This document shows, piece after piece, positions 35,999 through 45,798 of a DNA stretch of 64,000 bases. The DNA lies in contig NZ_CP157875.1 of NCBI RefSeq assembly GCF_040215105.1, positions 1,665,501 to 1,729,500 of the forward strand. The letters are read 5' to 3'. Source of the stretch: Aeromonas veronii. Lineage in GTDB: Bacteria > Pseudomonadota > Gammaproteobacteria > Enterobacterales > Aeromonadaceae. The notes below the pieces were generated by a model. The model saw only the letters and a list, made by a program, of their open reading frames with translations. It had not been told where the DNA came from and did not search any database. Position numbers and translations under genes: made by a program. How positions within the stretch are numbered: position 1 is the stretch's first letter; each line of letters opens with the position of its first letter.

Positions 35999-36237
35999 TA
36001 TAAACCTATGTTGGTAACTATTTGAATTATCTGCACAACACTAACAAAAAATAGTGTTGCGGCAGTTTGTATTAGCATAGAAGAATCGAATTATACCGAA
36101 GATTCACATTGAAAATTAGAAAATAATGATGCTGGACATAAAAATTTTCCGATAAACAACAACTTAACGTACCGGGTTTGAATGATTTTTTAGAGGCAAT
36201 TAAATATCAAGCTAGGCAAACCGAGTGACATCGGTCA

Positions 36238-37338
36238 CTAATACCCCGTCATCTCCAGATAGCCCAGCCCTGTTGCATCCCCCTCCACAGTCACCGCCCC
36301 TTCCCAGTAGTCAAAACGCCCTGTCATGGCCTGATCCGGCTGGCGGGCCTTGATGCGGAGATTGAGGTCAGCGGCGTTAAGTTGCCATTCTATGGGGTAG
36401 GGCTGACCCTTGGGGCCGCGCCAGGTTTTGCCTGGGGTGAGGACGATGGATTCCGGGGGCAACACTCGGCTGCTGCCATCTTGCTCGATCAGGATGCCGT
36501 AGCGGTTCTCCGGTTCGGGGCGACCTGCCTTGGTGCGAAGGCGAAACAGCATCAGCTCGCGGCCATCAACGAGTTGCAGCGAGAACCAGTCCCAGCCCGA
36601 TTGCCAGTCCGCCAGCACCGAGCTGCTCCATTCGTGATCGAACCAGCCCTGGCCGCTCACTTTGCGGGTCTCCCCATCCAGGGTCAAAGTGCCGGTAAGC
36701 GCCAGGCGCGGGAAGGAGTAGTAAAACGAGGCGTTGCCCGGGCTCTTCTCGCTGTAACCGGCTTTGCCCTGCAGCACCGCGGGTTTGCGATTGCTCACCT
36801 CGAGTGCCAGCTGACCGATGGCGCTATCGACCTTGAGCCGTGCCGGGAAGAGCGCATCCCCCTCGGATTTAAGTCGCCACTCCCTTAGCCAATATTCGCC
36901 CTGGCTGGCACCCGCCAAGCCCGGCCCCTGGCGGCTGGTGCGCTCGTCTTGCAGATGTTTGCCGGTAGCGAGATCCGTGATGGCAAATTGCGCCAGCCAG
37001 AGCTGGGGGGTGAGCCAGGGATTGGTCAGTGGTTGCTCTCGAATCGAGCCTTTCTTGTCAGCAATTTGCCACTCCACACCCTGGCGAAACAGGGTCCACT
37101 GCAGGCCGTATTCGCGCCCCTGCTCGTCTTTAAGATTCCCCGTGAGATACCACCACTCGGAGCGGTAGTCCGGGTGGGCAGCGTGATCGGTGGGCAGGTT
37201 CACGGCCTGCCCAGGCTGCGCTTTTTTGAAGTGATCGCCATTGCTGCCGAGCACGGCGCCGAGATCCTGGGCCTGAGCGTTGGTGCCCAGCACACCCAGC
37301 AGGGCGGCCAGCAGCTTGGCCCGTAGTGAATGCTTCAT
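36238..37338 (-). CDS. AttH/CrtC-like lipocalin-domain periplasmic protein
   Basis: A 366-residue protein with signal peptide (cleavage after ..NAQA). The conserved start HPDYRSEWWYLTGNL, the middle RLALTGTLTLDGE, GWFDHEWSSSVL and WDWFSLQLVDGRELMLFRLR are the double-lipocalin domain shared by AttH and hydroxyneurosporene-synthase-like proteins. The gene overlaps the ABC permease stop by 4 nt, so it is the substrate-handling partner of the transporter upstream. The ligand is unknown, probably hydrophobic. Confidence 0.85.
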   Translation of the reverse strand: MKHSLRAKLLAALLGVLGTNAQAQDLGAVLGSNGDHFKKAQPGQAVNLPTDHAAHPDYRSEWWYLTGNLKDEQGREYGLQWTLFRQGVEWQIADKKGSIREQPLTNPWLTPQLWLAQFAITDLATGKHLQDERTSRQGPGLAGASQGEYWLREWRLKSEGDALFPARLKVDSAIGQLALEVSNRKPAVLQGKAGYSEKSPGNASFYYSFPRLALTGTLTLDGETRKVSGQGWFDHEWSSSVLADWQSGWDWFSLQLVDGRELMLFRLRTKAGRPEPENRYGILIEQDGSSRVLPPESIVLTPGKTWRGPKGQPYPIEWQLNAADLNLRIKARQPDQAMTGRFDYWEGAVTVEGDATGLGYLEMTGY

Positions 37339-39734
37339 ACCACTCTCCTTGCGGCAAACCAGGAGGCCAGAGCCCCGCAGACGGGCGCCAGCAGCAGCGC
37401 CGTGATGGCGTGGGCGGGGGCGGCTTCGAAGGCCAGCCGCCAGCCGAAGGCGCGGGGGTTGACCACTTCAATGAGCACCCAGGCCAAGCCATATCCCACT
37501 GGCAGGGCGAGCAGAGCAGTGAGCAGCCCGAGTCCCGCCCCCTGCCACACCAGCAACTGGCGGCAGCGACTGGGACTTAAGCCCAGACTCTGCAAGGTTT
37601 GTAGTTCACTTCGCCGGGCGAGCCCCAGCACCAGAAAGGCGGAGCCGATACCGACAAAGGCAATCCCCAGGATCAGCAGTTTCAATAGCTCGGTCACCAC
37701 GAAGGTCTGATCGAACACCCTGAGGGCCGCGGCGTGGATGGCGGGGGCGGGCAGGAGGTTTATCTTCTCGCCAAAGCGGGCACGCAGCTCATCGGCGAGC
37801 CGCTCCGGTTGCGCACTGAAGAGCGCCAGGGACTGCACCGGCCCGGATTCAAAATCGTGCAACACCTGCCCCTTGTCGCTGCCGTAATCCTGATAGACGC
37901 CGGTGACCTGTACCGATCGCGGGCCCGACTCACTCGTGATCACAAGGGTCTGGCCGACCTTGACCCCGAGGCGCACCGTCAGCGGTTCGCTCGCCAGCAC
38001 CTCGTCAGGGGCCGCTGGCCAGCGACCGCTCAGCAGGGGATAGGCGGCTTTGAGCTCCGGGATGGCGTCCATCTGGGCCCATTCGATGGGTTGCCCCTGC
38101 CAGCGGGCGGGCTGCACCGAGCGGCGCGAGGCGGCGCCAACGTCGGGGCTGGCGAAGATGGCGTCCAGAGTTGACTGGTCGAGCGTGCCGCGACTGCCCG
38201 CCGCGCCTTTGGGGGCGCTCACATAGAGGTCGGCGGCGAGGCGCTGGCCCAGCCAGATCTCCACGCTGGTGCGAAAGCTCGACACCATGACGCCGATGCC
38301 GATGGCGGCGGCGATGGCGAGCTGCAGCGCCATCACGGCGATGGCGGTGCGATCCAGATGGTATTGGGTCTCGGCTACCGCAAGCCGGGTGGTGAGGCCA
38401 CCGGGCCGACGTCGCAACCGGCTCAGCACCCAGCGCAGGGCATCCGGCAGCGTGAGCGCCATGGCCAGCAGCCAACCGCCGGCGACGAGCAGGGCGCCGG
38501 GCAGTCCCGTTTGGGGTAGCGCGAGGCAGAGGGCGCAGATCAGCAGGATGGCGAGCGCCAGCAGGCGCCTGCGCCAAGGATGGGCGCTTGAACGCACCTG
38601 GCCTTCACGCAGTTGCAGCGGCGATTGGCGCAGCAGTGCCCACCAGCCGGGCAGGTTGGCGGCGAGAGTCCCCAGCAGGCCCAGGGCGGCGGCCTTGATA
38701 AGGCCCCCGGGGGCGAGGCGCAGGAGATCGATGGGGTTGGGGCCATAAAGGTCCGCCAGTGCCTGGGTCAGCTGACCCATCAGCCCTCTGGCGAGCAGCA
38801 CCCCGAGCACCAGGCCGAGCAGGGTACCGAGGCTGGCGAGCAGGCCAAGTTCCAGCCCGAGCCAGAGCAGCACCCGGCGCGGCGGCATGCCTAAGATGAT
38901 CAGCTGGGCGAGCTGGGGGCGGCGCACGCTCTGCACGAAACGCTGGGCGTTGAACACCAGAAACAGCCCCACCGCCATGGCGAGCAATGAGAGGGCGCTG
39001 AGGTTGAGCCCCAGCGCATCGCCGAGCAGGCTGGCATCGAGCGCCGGGCTGATGGGTTCTAGCCAGAGCGGCTTGGGCAGTCTGGCTTGCAGCGCCTTGG
39101 CTTCGGCGTCACTTAGCGTGAACAGGATGCGATCCAGCCGTCCGCTCTTGCCAAGCAGGGGCTGGGCGATGCCAAGGTCGGTCACCAGCAGCCGCTCCAT
39201 GGGCACGGCGCCGGGCGCGAAGGTGCCCGCGAGGGTCAGCTGGAGTGACCGCTCACCCAGCATAAAGGCGCGGGTCTCGCCAATGCCCCAGTCGAGGCGT
39301 TTGGCTTCCGGCTCGGCGAGCCAGACGGCGTCGGCCCGCGCCAGAGAGAATGCATCCTTGTCGCCGCTCTGTTTGCCTGAGCCGAGCAAGGGGCTCAAGG
39401 GCCCGGGGTTCAACAGATCGATGCCGAGCAGCTGGAAGCTGCGCCCCTCGGTATCCTTGAGCCAGGCGTGCACCTGGGGCAGGGCGGCGAGGGCGCGCTC
39501 GCTTCGTACCAGTTGCACGTAAAGCTGCTCGTCCAGGCCGCCGCTTGGGGCCAGCCGGTAGTTGGCCTCCCCGGCGAGCTGGCTGCGGGCCGCGACAAAA
39601 TTGGTCTTGGCGCTCTGGTTGAGCAGCTCGATGGCGACCACCAGCGAGACCCCCAGCATCAGGCCGGTGAGGCTCATCAGCAGCAGCCAGGGGTGGGCGC
39701 GGTAGAGGCGCAGCAGCGCCTTCAGGGGCAGCAC
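37335..39734 (-). CDS. FtsX-domain ABC transporter permease (AttFG-like)
   Basis: A 799-residue permease with an N-terminal helix (about 15-35), a periplasmic domain, three helices around 235-355, further helices around 390-425, a second periplasmic domain (about 490-660) and three terminal helices from about 680. This is the fused two-FtsX-domain type of MacB/LolC-like transporters that work on the outer leaflet. It sits between the ATPase gene and the AttH-like gene in one operon. Confidence 0.85.
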   Translation of the reverse strand: MLPLKALLRLYRAHPWLLLMSLTGLMLGVSLVVAIELLNQSAKTNFVAARSQLAGEANYRLAPSGGLDEQLYVQLVRSERALAALPQVHAWLKDTEGRSFQLLGIDLLNPGPLSPLLGSGKQSGDKDAFSLARADAVWLAEPEAKRLDWGIGETRAFMLGERSLQLTLAGTFAPGAVPMERLLVTDLGIAQPLLGKSGRLDRILFTLSDAEAKALQARLPKPLWLEPISPALDASLLGDALGLNLSALSLLAMAVGLFLVFNAQRFVQSVRRPQLAQLIILGMPPRRVLLWLGLELGLLASLGTLLGLVLGVLLARGLMGQLTQALADLYGPNPIDLLRLAPGGLIKAAALGLLGTLAANLPGWWALLRQSPLQLREGQVRSSAHPWRRRLLALAILLICALCLALPQTGLPGALLVAGGWLLAMALTLPDALRWVLSRLRRRPGGLTTRLAVAETQYHLDRTAIAVMALQLAIAAAIGIGVMVSSFRTSVEIWLGQRLAADLYVSAPKGAAGSRGTLDQSTLDAIFASPDVGAASRRSVQPARWQGQPIEWAQMDAIPELKAAYPLLSGRWPAAPDEVLASEPLTVRLGVKVGQTLVITSESGPRSVQVTGVYQDYGSDKGQVLHDFESGPVQSLALFSAQPERLADELRARFGEKINLLPAPAIHAAALRVFDQTFVVTELLKLLILGIAFVGIGSAFLVLGLARRSELQTLQSLGLSPSRCRQLLVWQGAGLGLLTALLALPVGYGLAWVLIEVVNPRAFGWRLAFEAAPAHAITALLLAPVCGALASWFAARRVV

Positions 39735-39776
39735 GGCTCACCTCCCAGGACGGGCTCAGGGGCTCTCTTCACCCGT

Positions 39777-40457
39777 TCAGCCATGGGCCGCGCCCTTGAT
39801 CTCCAGCAGCCGCCCGCCTTCGAGGCGCAGCACCCTGTCCACCTGACTGGCGTAGGCGGGGTTGTGGCTCACCAGCAGCAGGCCGGCCCCGCTCTCTTGC
39901 ACCGCCCCCATCATCAGGTCCATCACCTGCCGGGCGTTGTGTTCATCCAGACTGCCGGTGGGCTCGTCGGCGAGCAGCCACCTGGGCTGATGGATGAGGG
40001 CCCGGGCCAGGGCAACCCGCTGGCGCTGGCCGCCGGAGAGCTGCTCCGGCCAGGCATGGCGCTTGTCTGCCATGCCAAGGCGTGTGAGCAGGGCATCGAG
40101 CCGCTCAGGCTCACGGGGCAGGCCGTTGATATCGAGCGGCAGGCAGCAATTTTCCTCCACCGTCAGGGTCGGCAGCAGGTTGAAGTCCTGATAGACAATG
40201 CCGAAGTGGCGACCGCGCAGGCGGGCCCGCTCGCCGCTCGGCTGGTGGTCGAGGCGGGTGTCATCGAGCCAGACCTCCCCCTCATCGGGGGCAATCAACC
40301 CGGCGATCAGGTTGAGCAGGGTGGACTTGCCCGAGCCGCTCTGCCCCAGCAGCAGACAGCTTTCACCGGCGTGCAGACGCAGATCCAGCCCCCTGAACAG
40401 GGGAGGGGAAGCGGCGTCAGCGCCAAAGGACTTGCTCAGGTTTTTCAGGCTCAGCAT
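39777..40457 (-). CDS. ABC transporter ATPase (LolD/MacB type, AttE-like)
   Basis: A 226-residue ATPase: Walker A LLLGQSGSGKSTLLNL, signature LSGGQRQRVALARAL, Walker B WLLADEPTGSLD and switch histidine LLLVSHNP. It is the first gene of the operon, followed by the FtsX permease and the AttH-like protein. Together they form an AttEFGH-like system thought to act on lipids or hydrophobic molecules in the envelope. Confidence 0.92.
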   Translation of the reverse strand: MLSLKNLSKSFGADAASPPLFRGLDLRLHAGESCLLLGQSGSGKSTLLNLIAGLIAPDEGEVWLDDTRLDHQPSGERARLRGRHFGIVYQDFNLLPTLTVEENCCLPLDINGLPREPERLDALLTRLGMADKRHAWPEQLSGGQRQRVALARALIHQPRWLLADEPTGSLDEHNARQVMDLMMGAVQESGAGLLLVSHNPAYASQVDRVLRLEGGRLLEIKGAAHG

Positions 40458-40609
40458 GGGATAACCGGTTGATGGTCAATGGCTTTCACTGTGACAACCA
40501 CTATGCCAGTTAGTGATCCCGGCTGCAAAAGGGATGAGGATCCTCGCTGGATCCCGCTCGCCAGAGGTGGTTAGAATAGGGGCCTCCATGGGTCACAGGA
40601 TGAGCAAGG

Positions 40610-41077
40610 ATGTTACACAAGCAAGTCAGTTTTATCGTCGACAGCAAGGGCACCAAACAGGCTGCCGTGGTTCCCATCGACATCTACAACGAGCTGATGA
40701 CCCTGCAAAAGGCGCTCTCCGACAACAAGCCCGGGGAGCGCGAGCTCTACCACTTCAACGGCAAGGGGGCCGAGGCCCATGGCTACCCGGTGGGCAAGCG
40801 GCAGAATCCCGGTTTCATGGTGCAGGCGGGATCCACCGCCAACGGAGAGGATGCGGCATCCCTGCGTGAGGCGGTGATCGAGCTGCGTCTGGAATTGCTG
40901 GACAAGGGGGTGCTGAGCCCGCGGGCCGAGGGGGGCTTCGTGTTCGTGGCCGATCAGCTGTTCAACAGCCCGAGCCTGGCCGCCAGCCTGGTGGCGGGCA
41001 ACAACCGAAGCGGTCTGGACGCCTGGCAGAACAGTGCCGGTTATACCCTCAAGCAGTCCGGTTTTGGCAAGAAATAG
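40610..41077 (+). CDS. DUF4357 domain protein
   Basis: A 155-residue protein. The C-terminal part reads like DUF4357: GFMVQAGSTANGEDAASLRE, LELLDKGVLSP, FVFVADQLFNSPSLAASLVAGNNRSGLDAW. The N-terminal 35 residues (QVSFIVDSKGTKQAAVVPIDIYNELM) resemble the start of antitoxin-type small DNA-binding proteins. No toxin gene is next to it. AGGA lies 10 bases before the ATG. Confidence 0.7.
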   Translation: MLHKQVSFIVDSKGTKQAAVVPIDIYNELMTLQKALSDNKPGERELYHFNGKGAEAHGYPVGKRQNPGFMVQAGSTANGEDAASLREAVIELRLELLDKGVLSPRAEGGFVFVADQLFNSPSLAASLVAGNNRSGLDAWQNSAGYTLKQSGFGKK

Positions 41078-41193
41078 GCGCAAAGTCATTAGCCATGCTA
41101 ATGAAAAGGCGATATTGATAAGAATTTTTCAGAACTTGTGACCCAAAGAGCCCGCTGAGATGCCGGTTTGTCCCTCCTGTTGGCTCAATGCAC

Positions 41194-41255
41194 GCGGCCC
41201 CGGCGCCCCTCATATCGACATCGGTTCGATGAGAGGGCGCCGGGGCCGCGTTTTT
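41194..41255 (+). terminator. very long GC-rich hairpin with T tract
   Basis: Arms of about 20 bp (GCGGCCCCGGCGCCCCTCAT and ATGAGAGGGCGCCGGGGCCGC, one mismatch/bulge) end in GTTTTTG on the plus strand. It lies 116 bp after the DUF4357 gene and 27 bp beyond the end of the converging exporter gene; the T tract favours the plus strand. Confidence 0.7.
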
Positions 41256-41281
41256 GTATGGCGAAGTGCGAGCGCCTGGGC

Positions 41282-42481
41282 TCAGCGTGACTGCTTCTTG
41301 CCGGTCAGCGACCAGTAGCAGATCGCCGAGCCGAAGCCGCAGCTGGCGATGGCGATGGCCATGGGCAGGGGGGATTCGGGTGGATTGAGGTTGACCAGGA
41401 TCCCCACCAGGGCGCCGATGCCAAAGCGCAGGGTGCCGGCGAGCGCGGAGGCGGTGCCTGCGGACTGGGGGAAGTGGCCCATCAGGCCGGTCATGGCGTT
41501 GGCCCCCACCAGGCTGATGTGGCCGACGAACAAGACTACCGGAATGACGATGCCCCACAGGCCCCCGGTCTGGCTCCAGGCGTTGTAGATGAGCAGGGCC
41601 CCCGCGAGCGGCAACATGATGAGGCCGTACTGCAGCATGCGCTCGGCCCCCACCCCTTTCACCAGGCGGCTGTTGGCGAAGGTGACCACCATCATCAGCA
41701 AGATGTTGAGGCCAAACAGCCAGCCGTAGTGCTCGGTCGGCACGTGGAAATACTCGATGTAGACGTAAGGCGAGGCGCTCAGGAAGGCGAACATGCCCGA
41801 ACTCGACAGGGCGCCGCACAGCACGTAACCCATGGCGCCGCGATGGGAGAGCACCCCCCAGTAGTTGCGCAGCACCTGGCCGAGCTTGAGGGGCTGCTTG
41901 TGCTCGGGTTTGAGGGTCTCGGGGATCTTCCACTGCAGCACCAGGCAGATGAAGAGGCTGATCCCCACCAGCAGCCAGAAGATCACCCGCCAGTCGCTGT
42001 GGGCGCTGATGTAGCCCCCCACCACGGGCGCCACCAGGGGCGCCAGCGTCATCACCAGGATCACGAACGACATGGCCCGCGAAAACGCATCTTTTTCAAA
42101 CAAGTCCCGCAGCAGGGCATTGACCACCACGGAGCCGGCGGCGCCGCCGGCGGCCTGCAGCATGCGCCAGGCCAAGAGTTCCGGCAGGGAGTCCGCCATG
42201 GCGCAGCCCACGGAGGCGATGGCAAACATGGAGAGTCCCGCCAGGATCACCGGCTTGCGGCCGAAGCTGTCGGCGAGCGGCCCGTAGAACAGCTGGCCGA
42301 TGGCAAAGCCGCCAAGGAAGGCGCTGATGGTGAGCTGGGCCCCGTCGATGGTGCTGGCCAAGTCCCGGGCGATGCTCGGGATGGCGGGCAGATACATGTC
42401 TACCGCCAGTGGCGTGAGGCCCGCCAGGGCGCCGAGCAGGATGAACAGGAAACGGGGTGAAAGGGTCGAGGCTTGAGGCAT
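41282..42481 (-). CDS. Bcr/CflA-family multidrug efflux transporter
   Basis: A 399-residue major-facilitator protein with 12 hydrophobic helices. The start LFILLGALAGLTPLAVDMYLPAIPSIARDL and the motif LFYGPLADSFGRKPVILAG are diagnostic of this drug-exporter group; LAWRMLQAAGGAAGSVV holds the antiporter motif C-like segment. Substrates of relatives include bicyclomycin, chloramphenicol and sulfonamides; which applies here is unknown. Confidence 0.9.
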   Translation of the reverse strand: MPQASTLSPRFLFILLGALAGLTPLAVDMYLPAIPSIARDLASTIDGAQLTISAFLGGFAIGQLFYGPLADSFGRKPVILAGLSMFAIASVGCAMADSLPELLAWRMLQAAGGAAGSVVVNALLRDLFEKDAFSRAMSFVILVMTLAPLVAPVVGGYISAHSDWRVIFWLLVGISLFICLVLQWKIPETLKPEHKQPLKLGQVLRNYWGVLSHRGAMGYVLCGALSSSGMFAFLSASPYVYIEYFHVPTEHYGWLFGLNILLMMVVTFANSRLVKGVGAERMLQYGLIMLPLAGALLIYNAWSQTGGLWGIVIPVVLFVGHISLVGANAMTGLMGHFPQSAGTASALAGTLRFGIGALVGILVNLNPPESPLPMAIAIASCGFGSAICYWSLTGKKQSR

Positions 42482-42638
42482 AGGCTATCCGTGTCGTGGG
42501 GAAGGCGGCAAAGGGCAGTGTTGAGTCTATCAGCTTTGGCGCCTCGGAGCAGACATAACCTGCGCTGGGGCGGGGCCGTTTGGCTGATCAATCAGGGCGC
42601 CATGACGGCGCCATGACGGCGCCCTGTGGGGAGCCCTG

Positions 42639-44321
42639 CTAGCCCAGGCCCTGAGGGATTGCCGTCTGGGGCTGGCGGCGGGTGGCAGAGGCGGCGCGGG
42701 CGGCGAGCACAAGCCAGACAAACAGTCCCCCCAGGGCGAGGCCGTTGCCGATACGCTCCGGCCAGCGAGCCTCAAGGGTCAGGCTGAGTTGATGGCGACC
42801 CGCCGGTACCCACACCTGCAACAATCCCTGGTGATTGGCGCTGACCGTGAGGGCCAGGGCGTCGTCCAGTCTGGCCTGCCAGCCGGGGTAGTCATATTGG
42901 TGCAGCACCAGCCGGGTGGGGGCGCTGGCGCTCACCTCCAGCACGATCCTGCGGGGTTGCCAGGTCAGTACCTCCCAGCTGGCCCCCGCTTGATCCGTGC
43001 TGATTGGGGGCAAGAACTCCTCCTTCCAGGCGAGCAGGCTGGGGGCGAACAGACCTCCCGGCACCTGCCTGGGTCTGTACTCCCGGGCGCTGCGCTTGCT
43101 GTCGAACTCAGCGCCGATGGCGAAGCGATCCGGTGCCTGGGTGAGGGGGGCGTGGCGCACATAGAGGAAGGCGCTGATGAGGGTCAGCAGCAGCAGGCCC
43201 CACCATAGCCCTTGCCAATGGCGCTGGGCCGGGGTGCCGAGGGCCACCACGGCCACCGTCGCCAGGGTGAGGATGAGGTTCAGCCGCCAGGGAAACTGCA
43301 CCCGCTGCAACGGGGGCAGCAACTGCCAGATGGGCTGACTTGGGGGCAGCATCATCAGGAAGACGGCCACGCCGATGGCGCCCCAGCAGAGCAGCTCGGG
43401 GTGATAGGGCTCGCGGGTGGCGGCCCAGGCCAGCAGCAGCAGGGCCATGGTCAGCACGCTCTGCCAGGCGAGGTGGCCGCGAAAGCGCCAATCATCCAGC
43501 CCCGTGGGCAGGCGATCGAGGAAGTTGCGCCGAAAGTCGAACATGCCGCCGCGCATCAGCTCCATGGAGATGGCCCCCTGATCCAGCAGGGCGGGCAGCA
43601 GCAGGGCGCCCGCCATGGCGAGCCCGAGCAGGATGGCGCCCAGAGTGAGCCCGCAGGGGACGAGGGAGTGGCCCCGCCAGGAGTGCCAGAGGGCGCGCAG
43701 GCTGATGAGTCCCAGCATCAACAGCAGGCTGGGCAGGTGGGAGTAGGCCAGCAGTGCCAGGGCCAGCGTCAGCAGGGGCAGACCACCGCGCAGGCGCCGG
43801 GTGGCGAGATCCTGCCCAAGCAAGATGAGCGGGGCCCAGACGAAGGCCCAGAATTCGGCCAGCGCGAAGCGGGCGTAGAGATCCATGGCCAGGTGATAGG
43901 GCAGGGCCAGGTAGAGCAGGCTGACCGCGAGCGCTCGGCCGGGGGCGGTGAAGCTGCGCAGCCAGAGGTAGGCAAAGACGCCGGAGAGCAGCAGTGCGAC
44001 GCTGGCGCTGGCGAGCAGGGGGTAGACCGCCTGATGGGGCAGGGCGGCGGGGCCGGCAAAGAGGGCGCTGACGTAATAGGGGAGCGGCGGGTAGAAGAAG
44101 AAGGTGGGGCTGCCGAAGCCGCCGTTCATGGCCATCAGCCAGCGGGGATAGAGCTCCCCCTGCCAGAGCTGCTTGGCAAAGTAGTGGCCGGAGAGCAGGT
44201 GATGGAAGAGATCGTGCCCCTGGGTCCCCCCCTGTTGCCAGAGTGGCAGCAGCAAGAGTGCACAGGCAACCAGCAACACCGGCAGGACGAGCGCCCACTC
44301 CCTTGTTCCCTTCATCGTCAA
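42639..44321 (-). CDS. polytopic GT-C-like membrane protein
   Basis: A 560-residue inner-membrane protein with about 12 helices and a C-terminal beta-rich periplasmic part (SAPTRLVLHQYDYPGWQARLD, LLQVWVPAGRHQLSLTLEAR). The early acidic loop GTQGHDLFHHLLSGHYFAKQ and WLMAMNGGFGSPTFFFYPPL fit membrane glycosyltransferases using polyprenyl-phosphate sugars. It follows a second GT-C-like gene on the same strand with a 90-bp gap. The sugar and acceptor are not known. Confidence 0.7.
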   Translation of the reverse strand: MTMKGTREWALVLPVLLVACALLLLPLWQQGGTQGHDLFHHLLSGHYFAKQLWQGELYPRWLMAMNGGFGSPTFFFYPPLPYYVSALFAGPAALPHQAVYPLLASASVALLLSGVFAYLWLRSFTAPGRALAVSLLYLALPYHLAMDLYARFALAEFWAFVWAPLILLGQDLATRRLRGGLPLLTLALALLAYSHLPSLLLMLGLISLRALWHSWRGHSLVPCGLTLGAILLGLAMAGALLLPALLDQGAISMELMRGGMFDFRRNFLDRLPTGLDDWRFRGHLAWQSVLTMALLLLAWAATREPYHPELLCWGAIGVAVFLMMLPPSQPIWQLLPPLQRVQFPWRLNLILTLATVAVVALGTPAQRHWQGLWWGLLLLTLISAFLYVRHAPLTQAPDRFAIGAEFDSKRSAREYRPRQVPGGLFAPSLLAWKEEFLPPISTDQAGASWEVLTWQPRRIVLEVSASAPTRLVLHQYDYPGWQARLDDALALTVSANHQGLLQVWVPAGRHQLSLTLEARWPERIGNGLALGGLFVWLVLAARAASATRRQPQTAIPQGLG

Positions 44322-44410
44322 CCACTCCCTTGGCGAATGCGCAGTGAGTTTAGTCGAGTCGAGTGAGGGAGCCTATAGGGTCTGCCATCCCCATATGGTG
44401 GGCGGGCTAT

Positions 44411-45727
44411 TCACTGCTTGCGTGGTATGGCGAGCCAGAGGCCGGGTTCGGCGCCAAAGCGGGGGGCAAACCAGCTCGCTTCGAAGGGGTAGGGCAGGGC
44501 ATCGGCGGCCAGGGGGCGGCGACTCAGGCGACAAGCCCCTTGAGTCAGGGCGAGGCTGGCGTCTCCCCCATACCAGCCATCGGTGACGGGCAGCGGAGTG
44601 GTCTCGCGCAGCAGGCGCACGCCCCACTGGGTCACCAGGGCCGGGCAGTGCTGCTCGGCGACCAGTGTCGCCCGCGCCATCGCGGGCAGACGAGGCGGCG
44701 TCAGGGTGGCGATAAACAGCACGAGGGCCCCCAGCATGGCGGTATTCACGACATGTTTCGCCGCAGGCAGCCAGCCTGAGAGCAGGATCAGCCCGAGGTA
44801 GGTGAGGGGGGCCAGATGGCGGGGGTTGTCCGGATTCTGGCCGAGCAGGGTCCAGAGCAGCAGGGCCAGCCAGCCGAGGAACCAGCTTCTGTCGAGCCGT
44901 GTTGGCCAGGTCTTGGACCAGAGCGGCCAGATCAGCAGCCCCATCAAGAGCGGCCAGAGCGGGCTGAGCTGGCTGTTCAGGGTCTGGCCCCAGCTCAGCA
45001 GCCTGGAGCCGTGGGCGGCCGCCGTGTTGCCCCAGAGGGTGAAGTGACCGTCGGTAAAGCGTCGCCCCTCGGCAAAATAGGCCCAGCCATCCGCCTGCCA
45101 GACGAACAGCAGGCAGGCGAGCCCCACCAGGGCGATGGGCGCGAGGAAGGCTGGTCGCTGCCCCCTGTGCTGCCATCCCAGCCAGAGTGGCAGCAGGGCC
45201 AGCACCAAATAAGACGGGCGAAGGGCCAGCAAGAGCCCCACCAATAGACCTGCCAGGGCCAGCTTGCGGTATTGCAATGCCAGCAGGGCTGCGAGCCAGG
45301 CGGCCAGCGCCGGTCCGTCGGAGAGGCCGGAGAGTGCCAGGGTCGGGGTGAGCGGCAGCGCCATGGCGCCGAGCCAGAGTGGCGCCAGCAAGGCGGGACG
45401 CCGCCAGAGCCGCGCCGCCAGCCAGGCCGATAATGGGGGAATGAGGGCGCTGCCGAGCAGACTGGCCCAGTGCACCGCGCTGGCGGGATCGTCGGCCAGC
45501 AGGTTGATCAGCCGGGCCAGCCAGATAAAGGCGGGGTAGCCGGGAAAATGGGGGGAGAACTCCAGCACGCTGAAACGCGCCACCCCGTGGGCGAAGTTCA
45601 GGGCATCGTCGGAATCGAGCGCCACCGGGAAGGCAAACAGCCAGCCCATCCAGACCCCTTGCAGCAGGAGCAGCAGCCAGATGGAGGCCGAGTGCGGGAG
45701 CTCCCAAGGTCGGGGCGTCCTCCTCAT
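44411..45727 (-). CDS. GT-C-fold membrane glycosyltransferase-like protein
   Basis: A 438-residue membrane protein with about ten helices. The early loop FPVALDSDDALNFAHGVARF contains the paired acidic residues used by this fold, followed by PHFPGYPAFIWLARLIN, typical of ArnT/mannosyltransferase-like proteins. An ATG at 45727 is preceded by GAAGG; a GTG at 45781 would add 18 residues. It lies in one direction with the FAD oxidoreductase, a periplasmic protein and another GT-C-like gene, so a joint role in surface glycan changes is possible. Confidence 0.7.
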   Translation of the reverse strand: MRRTPRPWELPHSASIWLLLLLQGVWMGWLFAFPVALDSDDALNFAHGVARFSVLEFSPHFPGYPAFIWLARLINLLADDPASAVHWASLLGSALIPPLSAWLAARLWRRPALLAPLWLGAMALPLTPTLALSGLSDGPALAAWLAALLALQYRKLALAGLLVGLLLALRPSYLVLALLPLWLGWQHRGQRPAFLAPIALVGLACLLFVWQADGWAYFAEGRRFTDGHFTLWGNTAAAHGSRLLSWGQTLNSQLSPLWPLLMGLLIWPLWSKTWPTRLDRSWFLGWLALLLWTLLGQNPDNPRHLAPLTYLGLILLSGWLPAAKHVVNTAMLGALVLFIATLTPPRLPAMARATLVAEQHCPALVTQWGVRLLRETTPLPVTDGWYGGDASLALTQGACRLSRRPLAADALPYPFEASWFAPRFGAEPGLWLAIPRKQ

Positions 45728-45798
45728 CTCCAACCCTTCTCCCGCCGGGGGAGAAGGGGGCAAATCGGCATCCTTGCTCACTTATCGACGGATGGCGA

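Noticed and set aside
40610-41077. DUF4357 gene as half of a toxin-antitoxin pair
   Set aside because: The N-terminus is slightly antitoxin-like, but no partner gene lies on either side and a terminator follows.
42588-42624. Two short direct repeats of GGCGCCATGAC as a regulatory array
   Set aside because: Only two and a part units in GC-rich DNA without a nearby promoter; likely chance or slippage.
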